Translations under genes and position numbers: made by a program
The notes under the pieces: model-generated
What the model saw: only the letters and a program-made list of their open reading frames with translations
What the model was told of the DNA's origin: nothing
Database searches by the model: none
Assembly: GCA_905250115.1 (NCBI GenBank)
Contig: CAJNOI010000005.1
Coordinates: 1,294,910 to 1,358,909 of the forward strand
Direction: 5' to 3'
DNA: 64,000 bases
DNA from: Adineta steineri
Lineage: Eukaryota > Rotifera > Eurotatoria > Adinetida > Adinetidae
Part shown: positions 1 to 11,793 of the stretch, piece after piece
How positions within the stretch are numbered: position 1 is the stretch's first letter
How the letters are laid out: every line of letters begins with the position of its first letter

Positions 1-4
1 CATC

Positions 5-1428
5 ATGTCGGATATGTCAGCTACAGTCACACCTACTGATAATGGATTTCATGTTGATGGTTATGAAAAGATTACATATGATTTTCGTTTTGTTGATCAT
101 ATATTTGATCCCAAAAAAAGTGATTTAGCAGATTGTTATAAAACATGGGGACGTTGTTTAGTTATTATTGATAATAATGTCCATAAAATACATTCACAAG
201 CATTAGAAAATTATTTTTCAATATATAATATAAAATGTACAATAAAAGTTATTGAAAGCGGTGAATTACGTAAAACAATGAAGACAAAATTAGAAATAAT
301 TGACACATTTGCTGAATATGGTCTTGTTCGTAAAGAACCAGTTCTTGTTATTGGTGGTGGTGTATTGACTGATGTAGCTGGTTACGCATGTGCATCATAT
401 AGACGTAAATCAAATTTTATTCGTATTCCAACAACATTAATTGGTTTAATTGATGCAAGTGTTTCAATAAAAGTTGGTCTTAATCATGAGAAATTAAAAA
501 ATCGTCTTGGTGCTTATCATGCACCAATAATGACATTTTTAGATTTTTCATTTTTAAAAACTTTATCTGAAGGACATATTCGAAATGGTTTTGCTGAATT
601 AATTAAAATTTCAGTTGTTGGTGAAAAAACTGTTTTTGATTTACTTGATAAATATGGTGAAGAATTAATTTCAACACGATTTGGTTATTTAGATGGATCA
701 TCAGATGAAATACGTCATGTTGGAAAACAAATTAATTATCTTGGTATTAAAAAAATGCTTGAACTCGAGTAAATTAAATCGTTTTTTGTTGTTAATTCAT
801 TTCATTCATTGATAATTCTAGAGTACCAAATTTACATGAAGTAATGCTTGATCGTGTTATTGCTTTTGGTCATACGTGGTCACCAACACTCGAACTTACC
901 CCAACAATTCCACTTCGACATGGTCATGCAATTAATATTGATATGGCATTTTCAGTAACAATTGCATGGAAACGTCATTTAATTAGTATCGAGGAACGTG
1001 ATCGTATTCTTCATCTTATGTCACGTGTTGGTCTTACACTTGATCATAAATTATTTCAAATTGAACTTATTTGGAAAGCTATGAGATCAATAATGTTAAC
1101 ACGTGATGGTCATCAACGTGCTGCTATGCCTTATTCAATTGGTCAATGTATTTTTCTTAATGATTTAACTCATGATGAACTTGAATCGATTTTAAGAGAA
1201 CATAAAGAAATTGTTAAAGTTTATCCACGTAGTGGTGATGGTCTTGATGCCTATATTGATCAAAATGATTATACAGAAATAAGTGATTCAGATGCTGCTA
1301 ATATGATTTCAATAAAAGAATTAAATGGAGAAGCTGTTCTTGATCTTGTTTCTTCCACTGCATTATTAACTAAAACAATAGAAATGAATGGTTTTACTCA
1401 TACAAATATACTCCCTGTTATTATCTAA
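5..1428 (+). CDS. mysA: Sugar-phosphate cyclase, demethyl-4-deoxygadusol synthase type (first MAA pathway enzyme)
   Basis: Predicted to cyclise sedoheptulose 7-phosphate to demethyl-4-deoxygadusol with NAD+ and a divalent metal. Two exons, 5-768 and 822-1428, are joined across a 53-bp GT-AG intron and give about 456 residues. The dehydroquinate-synthase fold shows as [11 protein letters not shown] (about 116-126), [13 protein letters not shown] (140-152) and [11 protein letters not shown] (163-173). Probable metal ligands are E198 in FAELIK, H272 in AFGHTWSP and H290 in [11 protein letters not shown] followed by IKVGLNH looks to me more like cyanobacterial DDGS than the EEVS of vertebrate gadusol synthesis, but EEVS activity cannot be excluded. 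The splice restores an unbroken [19 protein letters not shown] stretch, so the intron is secure. The ATG at 5 is the first in frame, but upstream sequence is outside the window. An O-methyltransferase and a MysC-type ligase follow on the same strand. Confidence 0.85.
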
Positions 1429-1681
1429 TCAATTTAAATAACAAAAAAAAAACAAAGACATTTATCAATTGATCAGTAAAGTACTATTATTGGTTTTGTT
1501 GAAATTTTAATTGTTGTTATAAGTAATAAAATATATGTTAAACTAGCAATAATTAATGTTTTCTTTACTAAAATATTCATATCTATGATGACCTTATCTC
1601 GTTAGAAGTATATACTTATCATATTGAGTTTCAAATATTCACTCATTTTTTGTTTTATTTAAAAATTCTTTCAGAAAAAAA

Positions 1682-2470
1682 ATGACGAATCTTATTGATA
1701 TTAAATCTCATTTATCCAATGATCCTATTGATCATTATATTATGGAACATACTTTTCGACCAACAAAAGAACAAAATGAATTACTTGAATATACAAGATC
1801 GTTACCAGGTAGAACTTTAGTTTTATTTATTTAATTTTTTTTGTAAAATCTAATTAATGAATTAGAAAAATTTGCATTAATGATTGGTTCAACGGATGCT
1901 GCACAATTCTTTCAAATACTTATTCGAATAGGACAATATAAACGTTGTATTGAGGTTGGAACTTTATCTGGTTATACAGCTATGACAATGGCTATGGCTC
2001 TTCCCGATGATGGACTTATGGTTACTTTAGATATTGATGATAAATACGTTCGACCTGATATTTGGAAAAAAGCTGGTGTTGAAAATAAAATTGATTTACG
2101 TATTAAACCTGCAATTGATGCACTTCAAGATCTATTAAATGAATATGGAGAAAATAGTTTTGATTTTATTTTTATTGATGGTGATAAGGTTTGATTTGAA
2201 TTTTATCAAAAACAAAAAAATTCTCTTTTATTTGTTTATTTTTAGCCAAATTATGTTAATTATTATGATTTATGTCTTCGTTTAGTACGTTCAAATGGTT
2301 TAATTGCAATTGATAATACACTTTATACAGGTTTTGTTGCTGATGCAACTAAAACCGATATTAATACAGTTACTATTCGACAATTAAATGATAAAATCAA
2401 ATTGGATCAAACTGTTGATGTTTGTCAATTACGTCTTGGAGATGGAACTACATTTGTACGAAAGAAATAA
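1682..2470 (+). CDS. mysB: Class I SAM-dependent O-methyltransferase (second MAA pathway enzyme)
   Basis: Predicted to methylate demethyl-4-deoxygadusol to 4-deoxygadusol. Three exons (1682-1808, 1866-2188, 2246-2470) joined by two GT-AG introns of 57 bp each give 224 residues. The sequence resembles the caffeoyl-CoA O-methyltransferase-like family: a SAM-binding motif CIEVGTLSGYTAMTMA (about 70-85), an acidic strand end at TLDID (97-101), FDFIFIDGDKPNY (141-153) and AIDNTLYTG (171-179). Length is close to the family norm. It starts about 250 bp after the cyclase stop and has the same orientation. The assigned substrate rests on the neighbouring cyclase and ATP-grasp genes; alone it could only be called a small-molecule O-methyltransferase. 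Confidence 0.82.
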
Positions 2471-3000
2471 ACATTCCGTTGTCTTTTTGTTTATTAATAT
2501 ATTTTTGAATTTTGTAATGCATGATTTTTTTTGTTATATCAGTAAAATAAATTGATTAGAAACGTATAATATATACTCTCACATTAGATATAAACAAATA
2601 CGATAGGAAAACTGTATTCAATGCTATCACAGTAATCGATAGAAGAAAGGAAGATAACTTCGAGTGAAGGAAAAATAAATAACAACTCAATGTTTCAACT
2701 AATATATCTTGTCTGTTTTTCTCATATAAGAAGACGAGAAATTTCTAATCATGATATTTATTCAAATTAACAAGAGAATGTTAGTTTTTGCATGGATGAG
2801 TTGAATCGAATAAAATCTTCTATTTGAAATCTATGTAGTATCATTTCTTGTATTTTCTCAAGTTTATATTTATATGGACGTTCACTGAAATGATAGTGGC
2901 CATTTTGTATCAAAAAACACCTCTATAGAAAAAAGTAAATGTATAATATATATCAGTCGGTGCTATAGTGTATAGTTTTGTATTGGTGGGATGAGATAGT

Positions 3001-3034
<34 letters not shown>

Positions 3035-4311
3035 CATTAAATCATTGCGAAAAAAAAGATGTGTTGATTCATTTAAAATGTTATACTAATTATATGCCTA
3101 ATTTTATGATAAATTTAATTTTCATTATTTGTTAGAGACATGAAATGAAGATTGTATTTGATGAAATATTTTATCCAATGGTTGTATTAGTATTAAAATT
3201 ATGTAACAGCAAGAATGTACTGTATAGCCCTTTACATTTATGATTTAGAAAGAGAGAGAGTGGTATATATTCATATATTCACGTGATTTATTTTTCATCA
3301 GAAGGATGCATATCTTTCTTTCACTTTATTCTCACGTCAGTGTAAGTTCATGAGTTAAGTCTTATTATCTAATATTCTATTATATGATCTTTAATCAAGT
3401 TGTAGTTCCAGTACACAATAAGTTTTTGTTTAAAAAGTGTTGAAATGACAGAAGAATAGATATAAAATGAAAATACTAAGATTTTGTATGAAATCGTAGC
3501 GAAAAAATATGACAGAGAGACAAGTGAATAGAAATATATTGAAGATAAGGAGAGTTATACGGAAAAGAAGCATTCTTTATTTTCACAATAGAAGAAGAAA
3601 CAATTTTTTTTAGTAGAAACTATAATTTTCCATATATATATTTGAATAATACAGGTAGAGATATAAAAACTAATAGAATTCGAGATTTTGGAATTAAACT
3701 AATAAACTTAAGAGAAGAAGAAGAAGATTAGTATTAAACAAGTCTTCTTTTCTTTTAGAATGTGGCAAAATATTGAGTTTAAAACAATGTTTTCTCTACG
3801 AGATATAGAAGTTCTAAAAACGAGTCATATTTCATAAAAGACTCTCAACATGATGTTTCTATTAAAGACGGCAGATTTTAGATCAAAATACTTTTATTTA
3901 AATTTTGGATTTATATCGTGCTATAGATAAAAATTCTATTAAAACAGATATAGTTATAAAGGAAAGGTTTAGTGGCATGAGCTGTTTTAGAATTTTGTCA
4001 TATGTTAGTATCGTATATTCAGTTGAAAAAGTATTTTAATCTCCAATTTTTTAATCTATTTACCTAGACAAAGAGGGTTGTTAAGAAGACAACAACTTTT
4101 CAAACACAGTCGTGAAATATGATATTCAACGGTAGATGGAAAGTGCTTTTGCGTCGAGTAACTGAATACAGTTGTCATTCATATTAGTAAGTTGCCAGTG
4201 TTGTTGTCGTTTTAGTAACATGTTACGACACATGACAACGCTTGTGAATAATCATGAAGAAAGATACATCTATTGAAATAAGTCTTATTGTTAATTTTAG
4301 ATTAAAAGGTA
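2471..4311 (+). other. Intergenic spacer between O-methyltransferase and ATP-grasp genes
   Basis: About 1.8 kb of AT-rich DNA with no coding frame that I can support. It contains a (TA)n run at about 3004-3033. The sequence TTTTAG just upstream of the ATP-grasp start (about 4295-4300) could be the acceptor of a 5'-UTR intron. I see no transposon ends. Confidence 0.5.
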
Positions 4312-5700
4312 ATGGCACAAATAAACAATTTACAATCGAGTAAGATGTACATGTCTCGTGTATTATCTAACTTGAAACCATACTACATCTATGAAAGAGC
4401 AAGAATTGTCGGTTATCTTCTATTATTTTTGCTTGCATTTCCAGTGACACTTGTTATTACATTGATTACATTAGTTATTCATTGTGTTACCCGAAAACCA
4501 TCGATTGTTAATCCAAATGCCAAACGAATTTTGATTTCAGGTGGAGGCATGACCAAAGCATTACAATTAGTACGTTCACTATATATGGCCGGTCATTATA
4601 TTGTTCTAACTGAAGAATATCCATTTACAACTCATCGTTTTTCACGATGTATATCACGTTTCTATGTTTGTGCTTTTACAAAAACAAATCATTCAGATTA
4701 TATTCAATCAATCGTTGATATTGTTCAACGAGAACGAATCGATATATTTATTCCTGCTTCACATTCGTGGTGTGAATGTGCTGATTCTCTCGTCAAAGAA
4801 GCTTTATTACCACTTAATTGTGTAACTGTTCAAGGAGATTTGAAAGATTTGGAAATGTTAAGCAATAAATATGAATTCTGTACTCGAGCACGTTCACTCG
4901 GTTTATCCGTACCGAAAACCTACAAGATTACTGATCCAAAACAAGTTCTTGAATTTGATTTTTCCAAAGAAAAATGTCAATTCATTTTAAAATGTATTGC
5001 AGATGATATTGTTACACGATGGAGTTTAACTAAACTTCCTTGTCAAACTAAACAACAAACAATTGATTATCTCAATACTTTAACAATTAGTAAGACAAAT
5101 CCGTGGATTATGCAAGAATTTATTCCGGGAAAAGAATATTGTACACATGGTACAGTTCATAATGGAGAATTAAGATTATATGCATGCTGTGAATCATCAC
5201 CATGGCTTCTTCATTATAAACATGTCGATAACAAACCTCTGATTCTCCAATGGGTGCAAGACTTTTGTTTACGAACAAATATTTCTGGTCAAGCGTCTTT
5301 TGATTTTATCGAAAGTTATGAAGATGGTCGACCTTATGCCATAGAATGTAATCCTCGAACACATACTGCAATTGTTGCATTTTACAATCATTCAGGTGTG
5401 GCTGAAACCTATGTAGACACGAAACATCTATTACATGGTCCCATTCAACCGTATTCGAATACTCGTGAATGTTATTGGCTTCATCATGAATTATGGGATT
5501 TACTCAACGTAAGACATATGGAGGATTTTCTTCGTATACTACGACGATTGTTCAACGGAAAAGAAGCAATTTATTCTGTCGAAGATCCATTACCATTTTT
5601 TCTTCATTATACACTTCATATGCCTTATGTACTCATTTGCCATCTACTTAATCCAACACCTTTTACAAAAGTTGATTGCAATCTATCACTTATTCTCTAA
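4312..5700 (+). CDS. mysC: MysC-type ATP-grasp ligase (4-deoxygadusol to mycosporine-glycine)
   Basis: Predicted to use ATP to couple glycine to 4-deoxygadusol, giving mycosporine-glycine. It is a single exon of 462 residues, almost the length I recall for cyanobacterial MysC. An N-terminal hydrophobic stretch (about 34-58) suggests a membrane anchor and has a counterpart in cyanobacterial MysC. After it come ILISGGGMTKALQLVRS (73-89), HRFSRCISRFYV (108-119), RARSLGLSVPKTYKITDP, PWIMQEFIPGKE and the ATP-grasp Mg-binding segment AIECNPRTHTA (about 343-353). These blocks match MysC rather than general ATP-grasp enzymes. No intron is present, unlike the two upstream partners. The gene lies 1.84 kb beyond the methyltransferase on the same strand, completing the core MAA set. 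Confidence 0.92.
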   Translation: MAQINNLQSSKMYMSRVLSNLKPYYIYERARIVGYLLLFLLAFPVTLVITLITLVIHCVTRKPSIVNPNAKRILISGGGMTKALQLVRSLYMAGHYIVLTEEYPFTTHRFSRCISRFYVCAFTKTNHSDYIQSIVDIVQRERIDIFIPASHSWCECADSLVKEALLPLNCVTVQGDLKDLEMLSNKYEFCTRARSLGLSVPKTYKITDPKQVLEFDFSKEKCQFILKCIADDIVTRWSLTKLPCQTKQQTIDYLNTLTISKTNPWIMQEFIPGKEYCTHGTVHNGELRLYACCESSPWLLHYKHVDNKPLILQWVQDFCLRTNISGQASFDFIESYEDGRPYAIECNPRTHTAIVAFYNHSGVAETYVDTKHLLHGPIQPYSNTRECYWLHHELWDLLNVRHMEDFLRILRRLFNGKEAIYSVEDPLPFFLHYTLHMPYVLICHLLNPTPFTKVDCNLSLIL

Positions 5701-6186
5701 TAAAAAATGTAACGCAGTTTTTTCTTTTCTACTGTGGTACTTTTTTGTTTTGAACAACTAGAAATAATTGTTTAGAATAAATTTATTCCGGTTTTTAGTA
5801 TTGTGATTTCTTATAATAAAGTTAATTAACTGACATTACTCTTATAAACTATTACACGATACAAACTATCATTTATGTCCACTCTACTCTATATTACTAA
5901 TAAAAGTTACAACTGATCGTTTCCCCGAGCTGACAATAGATAATCAAAATAAATGTAATGATTTTATAGTAGCAAAAATCTCATTTATGTCACATTGAAT
6001 TCGAAAAGTGACTCATCGTCATGTAAAAAGAAATAGATGTATGTTAAGAATGAAAAATAAATTAATATGAAGTCGTTATAATGCTCTTTCTTTTATTATA
6101 TGTAAATGAGCTAAAAGAAATTATTTTTCCTATCGCATCGAATAAAGAAAGTTGAATTTTATTGATTATATTATAAAGAAAATAAT
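5701..6186 (+). other. Intergenic, 3' flank of ATP-grasp gene
   Basis: AT-rich spacer with no supported gene. AATAAA-like words near 5776 and 5814 are candidate polyadenylation signals for the upstream ligase gene. Confidence 0.4.
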
Positions 6187-6486
6187 ATGCATGATACTGT
6201 GTTACTCATATTTATATTATTATTATTATCAATAATTCATGTAAATTCATATGGATGTAGTTGTTCATGCTGTACAGGTTCTGGTTGTTCATTAGTATAT
6301 TTGGGAGGAATAAATGTACAAACATGTGCTAGTACAACATGTTATGATACATGTAAAGCATCGTATACAACATGCTCAACTGGATCAGTCAATGCTGTTT
6401 GTTCAGCTACAAATATTTTTAAGTTTTATAAAACTTCATCTTTAATTGTTTTTACATTAATAATTATTCTAACCCTCAACGAATGA
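6187..6486 (+). CDS. Small secreted or GPI-anchored Cys-rich protein
   Basis: A 99-residue single-exon frame. Residues 1-21 form a classic signal peptide. The middle (about 23-76) carries ten cysteines, including a dense CSCSCC cluster followed by spaced TC pairs, and many Ser/Thr. The C-terminus (about 80-96) is hydrophobic with a short polar end, like a GPI-attachment signal or a single membrane anchor. The spaced cysteines imply an oxidised extracellular mini-domain. I do not recognise the family. The even composition and both targeting signals argue that it is a real gene, but there is no homology support. Confidence 0.5.
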   Translation: MHDTVLLIFILLLLSIIHVNSYGCSCSCCTGSGCSLVYLGGINVQTCASTTCYDTCKASYTTCSTGSVNAVCSATNIFKFYKTSSLIVFTLIIILTLNE

Positions 6487-9400
6487 TCTCAATTCATATT
6501 TTATACTGATCATTATGCTATGAAAGCACATTACTGTTTGATTAAAAGAACTATTTTTATTTTTGAAATCAGTTCTTTTTCTTTTTTTTCTTTTAATTCT
6601 AATTTAATAATAAACAATATTTATTTAAAAGAATATTTTACAAATAAATTCTGTTTTTTAGACAGTAAGAATAAACGGACACAATATATTATTGGCTCAA
6701 ATTAATTAAAATATCATATGTAAAGAAACTTATCAATTTATAATTATCATTTGTGTACTGAAGTAATATCTTCGTTGTAATATTACTTTTATTCATTTCC
6801 TATTTTAATTAAAAAATAATTGCTCGAAGTGAAAATCTTTAGGTAATTTAGAATTTTGTTTTTTTGCAAAACGTTATCTCTGACCTTTTCCTTTTCAATA
6901 GGTAACACTATTTATCTGTTTAAATTGTCGTGGGTTTCTTTTATCAAACTTCTTTAAGATTAATAAAAAACTTTCAATCTGAAATATCCCGTAGGAATTT
7001 TCTACTCACTTAGAATTGTAACAATTCGCCTTTAGAATTTTATTTACAATAAAATAGATAATATCTACAGAATAAATATATTTCATGACTTAACCAACAT
7101 AAACAAAATTCTTTCCATTGTTTTGAACTACTCATCATAGTCTACACCTAGGTTTTCAATAGTTGCATCTAATTCTATAACATGAATAAATCCAATTGAT
7201 GATGATATTCAAATATCACAAACTGACTATAAATCTTCTGCGTCTAGACAAAGTCATAGTTCGACAAGATTATCACAAAAAACCATTTCTCAGATATTGA
7301 TTTAGTTGGTAATGATCCATCGAGACTATCGCTCGTCGTTTACTTTTAGGATTATCTCTAATCTAAGCAATACGAGTTATTTGCTATATTGTTTTAATCA
7401 ACTTCTTTCCACATTCCATACTGTGAGAAGAAATAAATGATCGCTTTCGCTTTTTACTAGTATTGTTTGAATACGTTTTATCAAGTTAAAAAATCGTAAG
7501 ATAAAGTTCTATCTCTTTTAAAACAAGAAATTATATCTTACTTAAAGTTAGAATCAGATTTGTCATTGAGATAATACCGATTGACACTATAAGCAAGTTT
7601 TATTATAATATTAACCGATTCTTAATATAAATTCATTGCTAATTCACACTTCACAGATCATAGAGGACAAATTAAAAGATCGAATTGAAATTATTCAATC
7701 ATTTAGAAGTAATCATATTATTTAAATGAAGTCTATTTGAATAAAATAATGATTAATCTTATAAACCATAACTGATTAGTAATAATTAACAAAAGAAAGT
7801 TATTTTTCAAGTATATAGACAGCGGTTAGTATCAAAAAGTAAATTTAATGTTAATGAGTTTATTTTAGCATAATAACTCAATATTGTTTCAGACTGTTCC
7901 ACTTAGACAATTGCTCTTTAGAATTAATTTAAATATTCTTTCATGACAAGATAATTATATATATATAGGTAAGAGTAGAATAAATAAAGCAATTATTATT
8001 TCAGTTACATATGGTTCATGAAGTTTTTAATGTATTGAACAAATATAATTAGCGAAAATTTTCTCTATAACAGATGGAAGACTATTTTGATGGCAAATAG
8101 AAATTTTATATATGTCTACAATAATTTAAAACAACACGAGGACACTCTTTTTCATTTTCAATTAAATCCAGGTTGGTATAAGTTTCCATAATATAAAGTA
8201 TAAAAGAGCATCTCTTCTTTCTCACTACGATAAATTACTTTATACCAGTAAAATAATAATTCTCATGCAAAACAAGCATTTGTACTTTATTAGAATGAAA
8301 GATCATTATGATTTGGTACTTAAAATTTTTAACAAAAGTTCAAAAGAAGCATCATAGAAAAAAGTCAGCTTTTCTTTTGTTAGTATAATTAAACTATTTA
8401 GAAGTAATAGAACAATAAATTTTTCATATATTCTTTAGTATATTTTAATAAGAATTCATTTTCCGGCTATTTTATTTAAGAAGCATTTAATGATTTCATT
8501 AATATTTTAATGAACAATCTTAAAGTTAAAAATTTCCATATTTAAATAATATATAAGTGAATAAGTATAGACAATTAATTATTATCAAGTACACACATAC
8601 TCATTTGTTGATTAAAAACGATAATAACTGCATGAAATTTAATAATATAAATCTGTCTAAGATATAGACATGAAACGTCATTCATAGCCAGAAGGTTTTA
8701 TTAGTCGAGATTGATTCTATTGGATTAGCAGATACAAATACTCGTTAATAGTAGAGCGAGAGAGAGAGAAAAAAAATTGCTTATCATATGCTGTTATTGT
8801 CTATGATAGTACTTTGCAATTATTCAACAACATATGTTATTATTCGTCGATCTTTGATCATTCTCATTACTGTGATTTATCTGATAAGTGGAAAATATAA
8901 AAACAGCTGCTAGACATATTGTTTGCTTCGTATAAAAGTACAATCATTTTTGTACTTCAGCTAAGTATTTCTTTAATATAAAGAAGTTTTTCATTATTTA
9001 GATTTAATCGTTTGAAATATTTTCTAAAAACTTAAATTTACGGTATGTATATATTATTGATATTTAAGAATGTCTAAACTACTTTTACAAATACCCCACA
9101 CCCACGTAATAGTATTGAGAGATGATAGAACCTTTATGTTTTTATAATTACATGTTCTAAACTTTTCATTGCATGATTCGATATATCAGATAGAACTCTA
9201 AAAATAATACAATGTAATCAGGAATTAGTGTGTAGCTCTCCTAAAATAGTTCAAAAGGTTTTATTCATTCTTAAGGTTCAGAATAACCCTATCTTTTTTT
9301 ATTCTTTGTATATCTCAGAGGCAAATTAGCATAATCATTTTCTACGCATGAATACATCGATATTATTTCAGAGTTCAAATAAGACAAAAACATGTTTATC

Positions 9401-10391
9401 GATAACTTTTTATTTTCATATTCTATACAGTAAAAAGAATAAAAACGTTTTAATTTTACTTCTTATCAACATTAATTATACTTCAAGATTATTGTGGCAC
9501 TCTAAGTTTGCTTTGTTTTGATGTTATAAAAATTGACAATCTCATTTATATATCCTGTATATTCACGCACTTCGTTCTATGGAATAATATAGAAAAGAAA
9601 AGAACTATTAATAATAAAATCGACAACATAGATATGTGAATAATTTTCTATTTATGATTTTCTCTTACACAAAAAAAAAGAGAGAAATATATTTATGTAG
9701 TTGCAAAACGTGTCCGTTTTATTCACACTTTAGAATTCATTTTTTTTATGTTACTTTAGTATTCATTTAACAAAATAGGGAGAAAAAAAAGCCGAGGATA
9801 ATAGAAAATACAGAAGAGAACTATAAATAAGTGTGATAAGAACGAGAAAATAGATGACAAATTTGCATTCGTCTTATTTTCTTTTCTTTTTTTTTTGTAT
9901 TTTTCAAGTTAGATGACTGTCATATTTGTCTTATTGAGTACTATCAGAAATGTAAAGTATATCAAATTATATTTTCATCATATTGTTCATATTGTTGTTC
10001 TATAGACGCCCACATCGAGTTATTTTTCTTTGTTTACATACTGATTGTATTTGTGTTGTAGTAAATTATTTTTTATAGTTCGAGAATGGAATATTAGAGA
10101 CACAAACATCACTATTCCCTATTTCTCGCGGGACTAATTACTTGGAAAGAGTGCTGATCGAGCGCATATTATTATTATCAGCGACAATATAAGAAGAAAA
10201 CAACAAGAAAGATTATACGTACTAACATTGAAATATATTGATAGGATTGCCAAAAAAAACTAATAGAGTATTCCTGAATCTTCTTTGTTTTTCTTTCATT
10301 ATCACATTCTTTATATATATCTCACATAATCTTATTCGTCTTAGATTTCTTCTGTAATCGACATCTTTGGTATTTTAGATAAATACCATTA
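6487..10391 (+). other. Long gene-poor stretch
   Basis: About 3.9 kb of very AT-rich sequence with no gene that I can support. A possible coding relic lies at about 7187-7370 (listed separately). A lone telomere-like arm, CCCCACACCCACG, is at 9094-9106. Homopolymer and TA tracts are scattered through it. The end nearest 10391 should hold the promoter of the GPCR gene. Confidence 0.5.
7187..7370 (+). pseudogene. Possible decayed exon, Ser/Gln-rich
   Basis: From about 7187 one frame reads as a polar, Ser/Gln-rich peptide (for example ISQTDYKSSASRQSHSS) for some 40 codons to a stop. A second frame picks up in the overlapping sequence with DIDLVGNDPSRLSLVV. Codon choice resembles that of the real exons nearby, and the frame change sits in an A-run, which would fit a decayed exon. 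No family is recognised and chance cannot be excluded. Confidence 0.2.
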
Positions 10392-11793
10392 ATGAATAAC
10401 ATTTCTTTAAATACGTCAGATTTAACATCTGATTCAATGACTTTGCTTCTACAATTTTCTCTTTGGCCTATACGTATTATATGTCCATTATTAATTATTT
10501 TATGTCCAGTTGCAAATTGGATATGTATATCAACATTTCAATCACGTATCTACCATCGTTCATCATCGAAATGGTATTTTATATTTATTGCTATATTCGA
10601 TACAATTTATGTACTTATTACAGCACCTCTTATATTTTTAATAACATTCGAAATCTATATTTTAAATTGGAATATAATTTTATGTAAATTAATTGTTTTT
10701 CTTAATTATTTATCTTGTCAAATCTCAGCTGGTTTATTAGCATGTTTATCAATTGATCGTCTTATAGCGACAACATGTTTATATTTATATCGTTATAATT
10801 GTACAACTAATATATCAAAATATGTTTGTATATTAGTTATATTAATATTATCATTAATAAATTCACATTATCTAATTGGTTATACAATTGATCAGAATGG
10901 ATATTGTAGTGCAAGATATTATAAATGGTATGAAAATATCTATTCACATTTAAATATCGTTTATTTATTATCATATTCTATAATACCATTTACAATCATA
11001 ACAATATGTAATTTATTTATTGTTATAAGTGTTTATCAAAATAAAGCCAATATGAAAAGAAAATATTTACTGAAAAAACCAATTCTATCATTAAATAATC
11101 AAAATGATCAAACAATTATAAATTCGTCTCCCTATTGTTTACCAACAACATTGGATAGAAAAGAAGATACTATAATGAATAATAATAATAAATTTCAACA
11201 ATCTTCGAATCAAAATAAACGTCAAGTATTTGTAACAATGAATGAAAATGAAACAGTAAATAAACTAATTGATGCTGACAGTAAGATAATTTTATAAGAA
11301 AATTATTAAACTATTAAATATTTCTTCAGATGAATGCCGAACAGAACGATATAATCGTTTTTCACAAAATTTATTACTGGATGGTGAAGAATTAGTTGGT
11401 CCTATTGAAACACCACCTAAACGACAAAATTCTTCAATTTCTGCGGTGTTTCGTAAACGTTCATCAACATCAACAACATATTCTCAAAAAATGTGTGTAC
11501 AAGTACAAATAACATTAAGTTTATTAGCTATATCAATTAGTTTTATATTTTGTACATTACCAAATTGTATATCAACAATAATGATTCAAACATATAATCA
11601 AAATGAACAAGTAAGAAAATTTTGGCAAGCAATGAATTATTTCTCAATTGTACCATTACTTATTACACATTCTGTTAATTTAATTTTTTATTATTTATCA
11701 TCGCATATGTTTAGAACTCGTGTGAAAGAAAATTATTTTAAGAAAACACGTTTAACAAGTCACTTTTCATTGAGATCGTTATTCAAATCTTAA
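10392..11793 (+). CDS. Rhodopsin-like G-protein-coupled receptor
   Basis: Two exons, 10392-11280 and 11330-11793, split by a 49-bp GT-AG intron inside the third intracellular loop, give about 450 residues. Seven hydrophobic segments are visible: TM1 from about residue 22, TM2 around 60-85, TM3 around 97-122 ending in SIDRLIATT (the DRY position), TM4 around 137-157, TM5 around 193-217, then a long polar third loop, TM6 (LSLLAISISFIFCTLPNC) and TM7 (LLITHSVNLIFYYLSSHMF, in place of NPxxY). Conserved cysteines flank TM3 and extracellular loop 2. This is class A architecture of the peptide-receptor-like sort that is expanded in rotifers; the ligand is unknown. It sits alone between two gene-poor stretches. 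Confidence 0.85.

Noticed and set aside
5..1428. Ordinary dehydroquinate synthase of the shikimate pathway
   Set aside because: The sequence blocks ([23 protein letters not shown]) and the neighbouring O-methyltransferase and MysC-like ligase fit the MAA cyclase instead.
3004..3033. TA dinucleotide run as a functional element
   Set aside because: Simple microsatellite; similar runs occur elsewhere (34762, 42453) with no linked feature.
1..5700. Bacterial contamination as the source of the MAA genes
   Set aside because: Two of the three genes have rotifer-style 53-57-bp GT-AG introns that restore conserved motifs, base composition matches the neighbours, and metazoan genes lie on the same contig.
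6520..6705. 61-residue open frame
   Set aside because: Low-complexity Phe/Asn/Ile peptide typical of AT-rich non-coding DNA; no signal, domain or splice support.
10463..10687. Second frame inside the first GPCR
   Set aside because: Lies wholly within the GPCR exon; the receptor frame has seven TM segments and is the real one.
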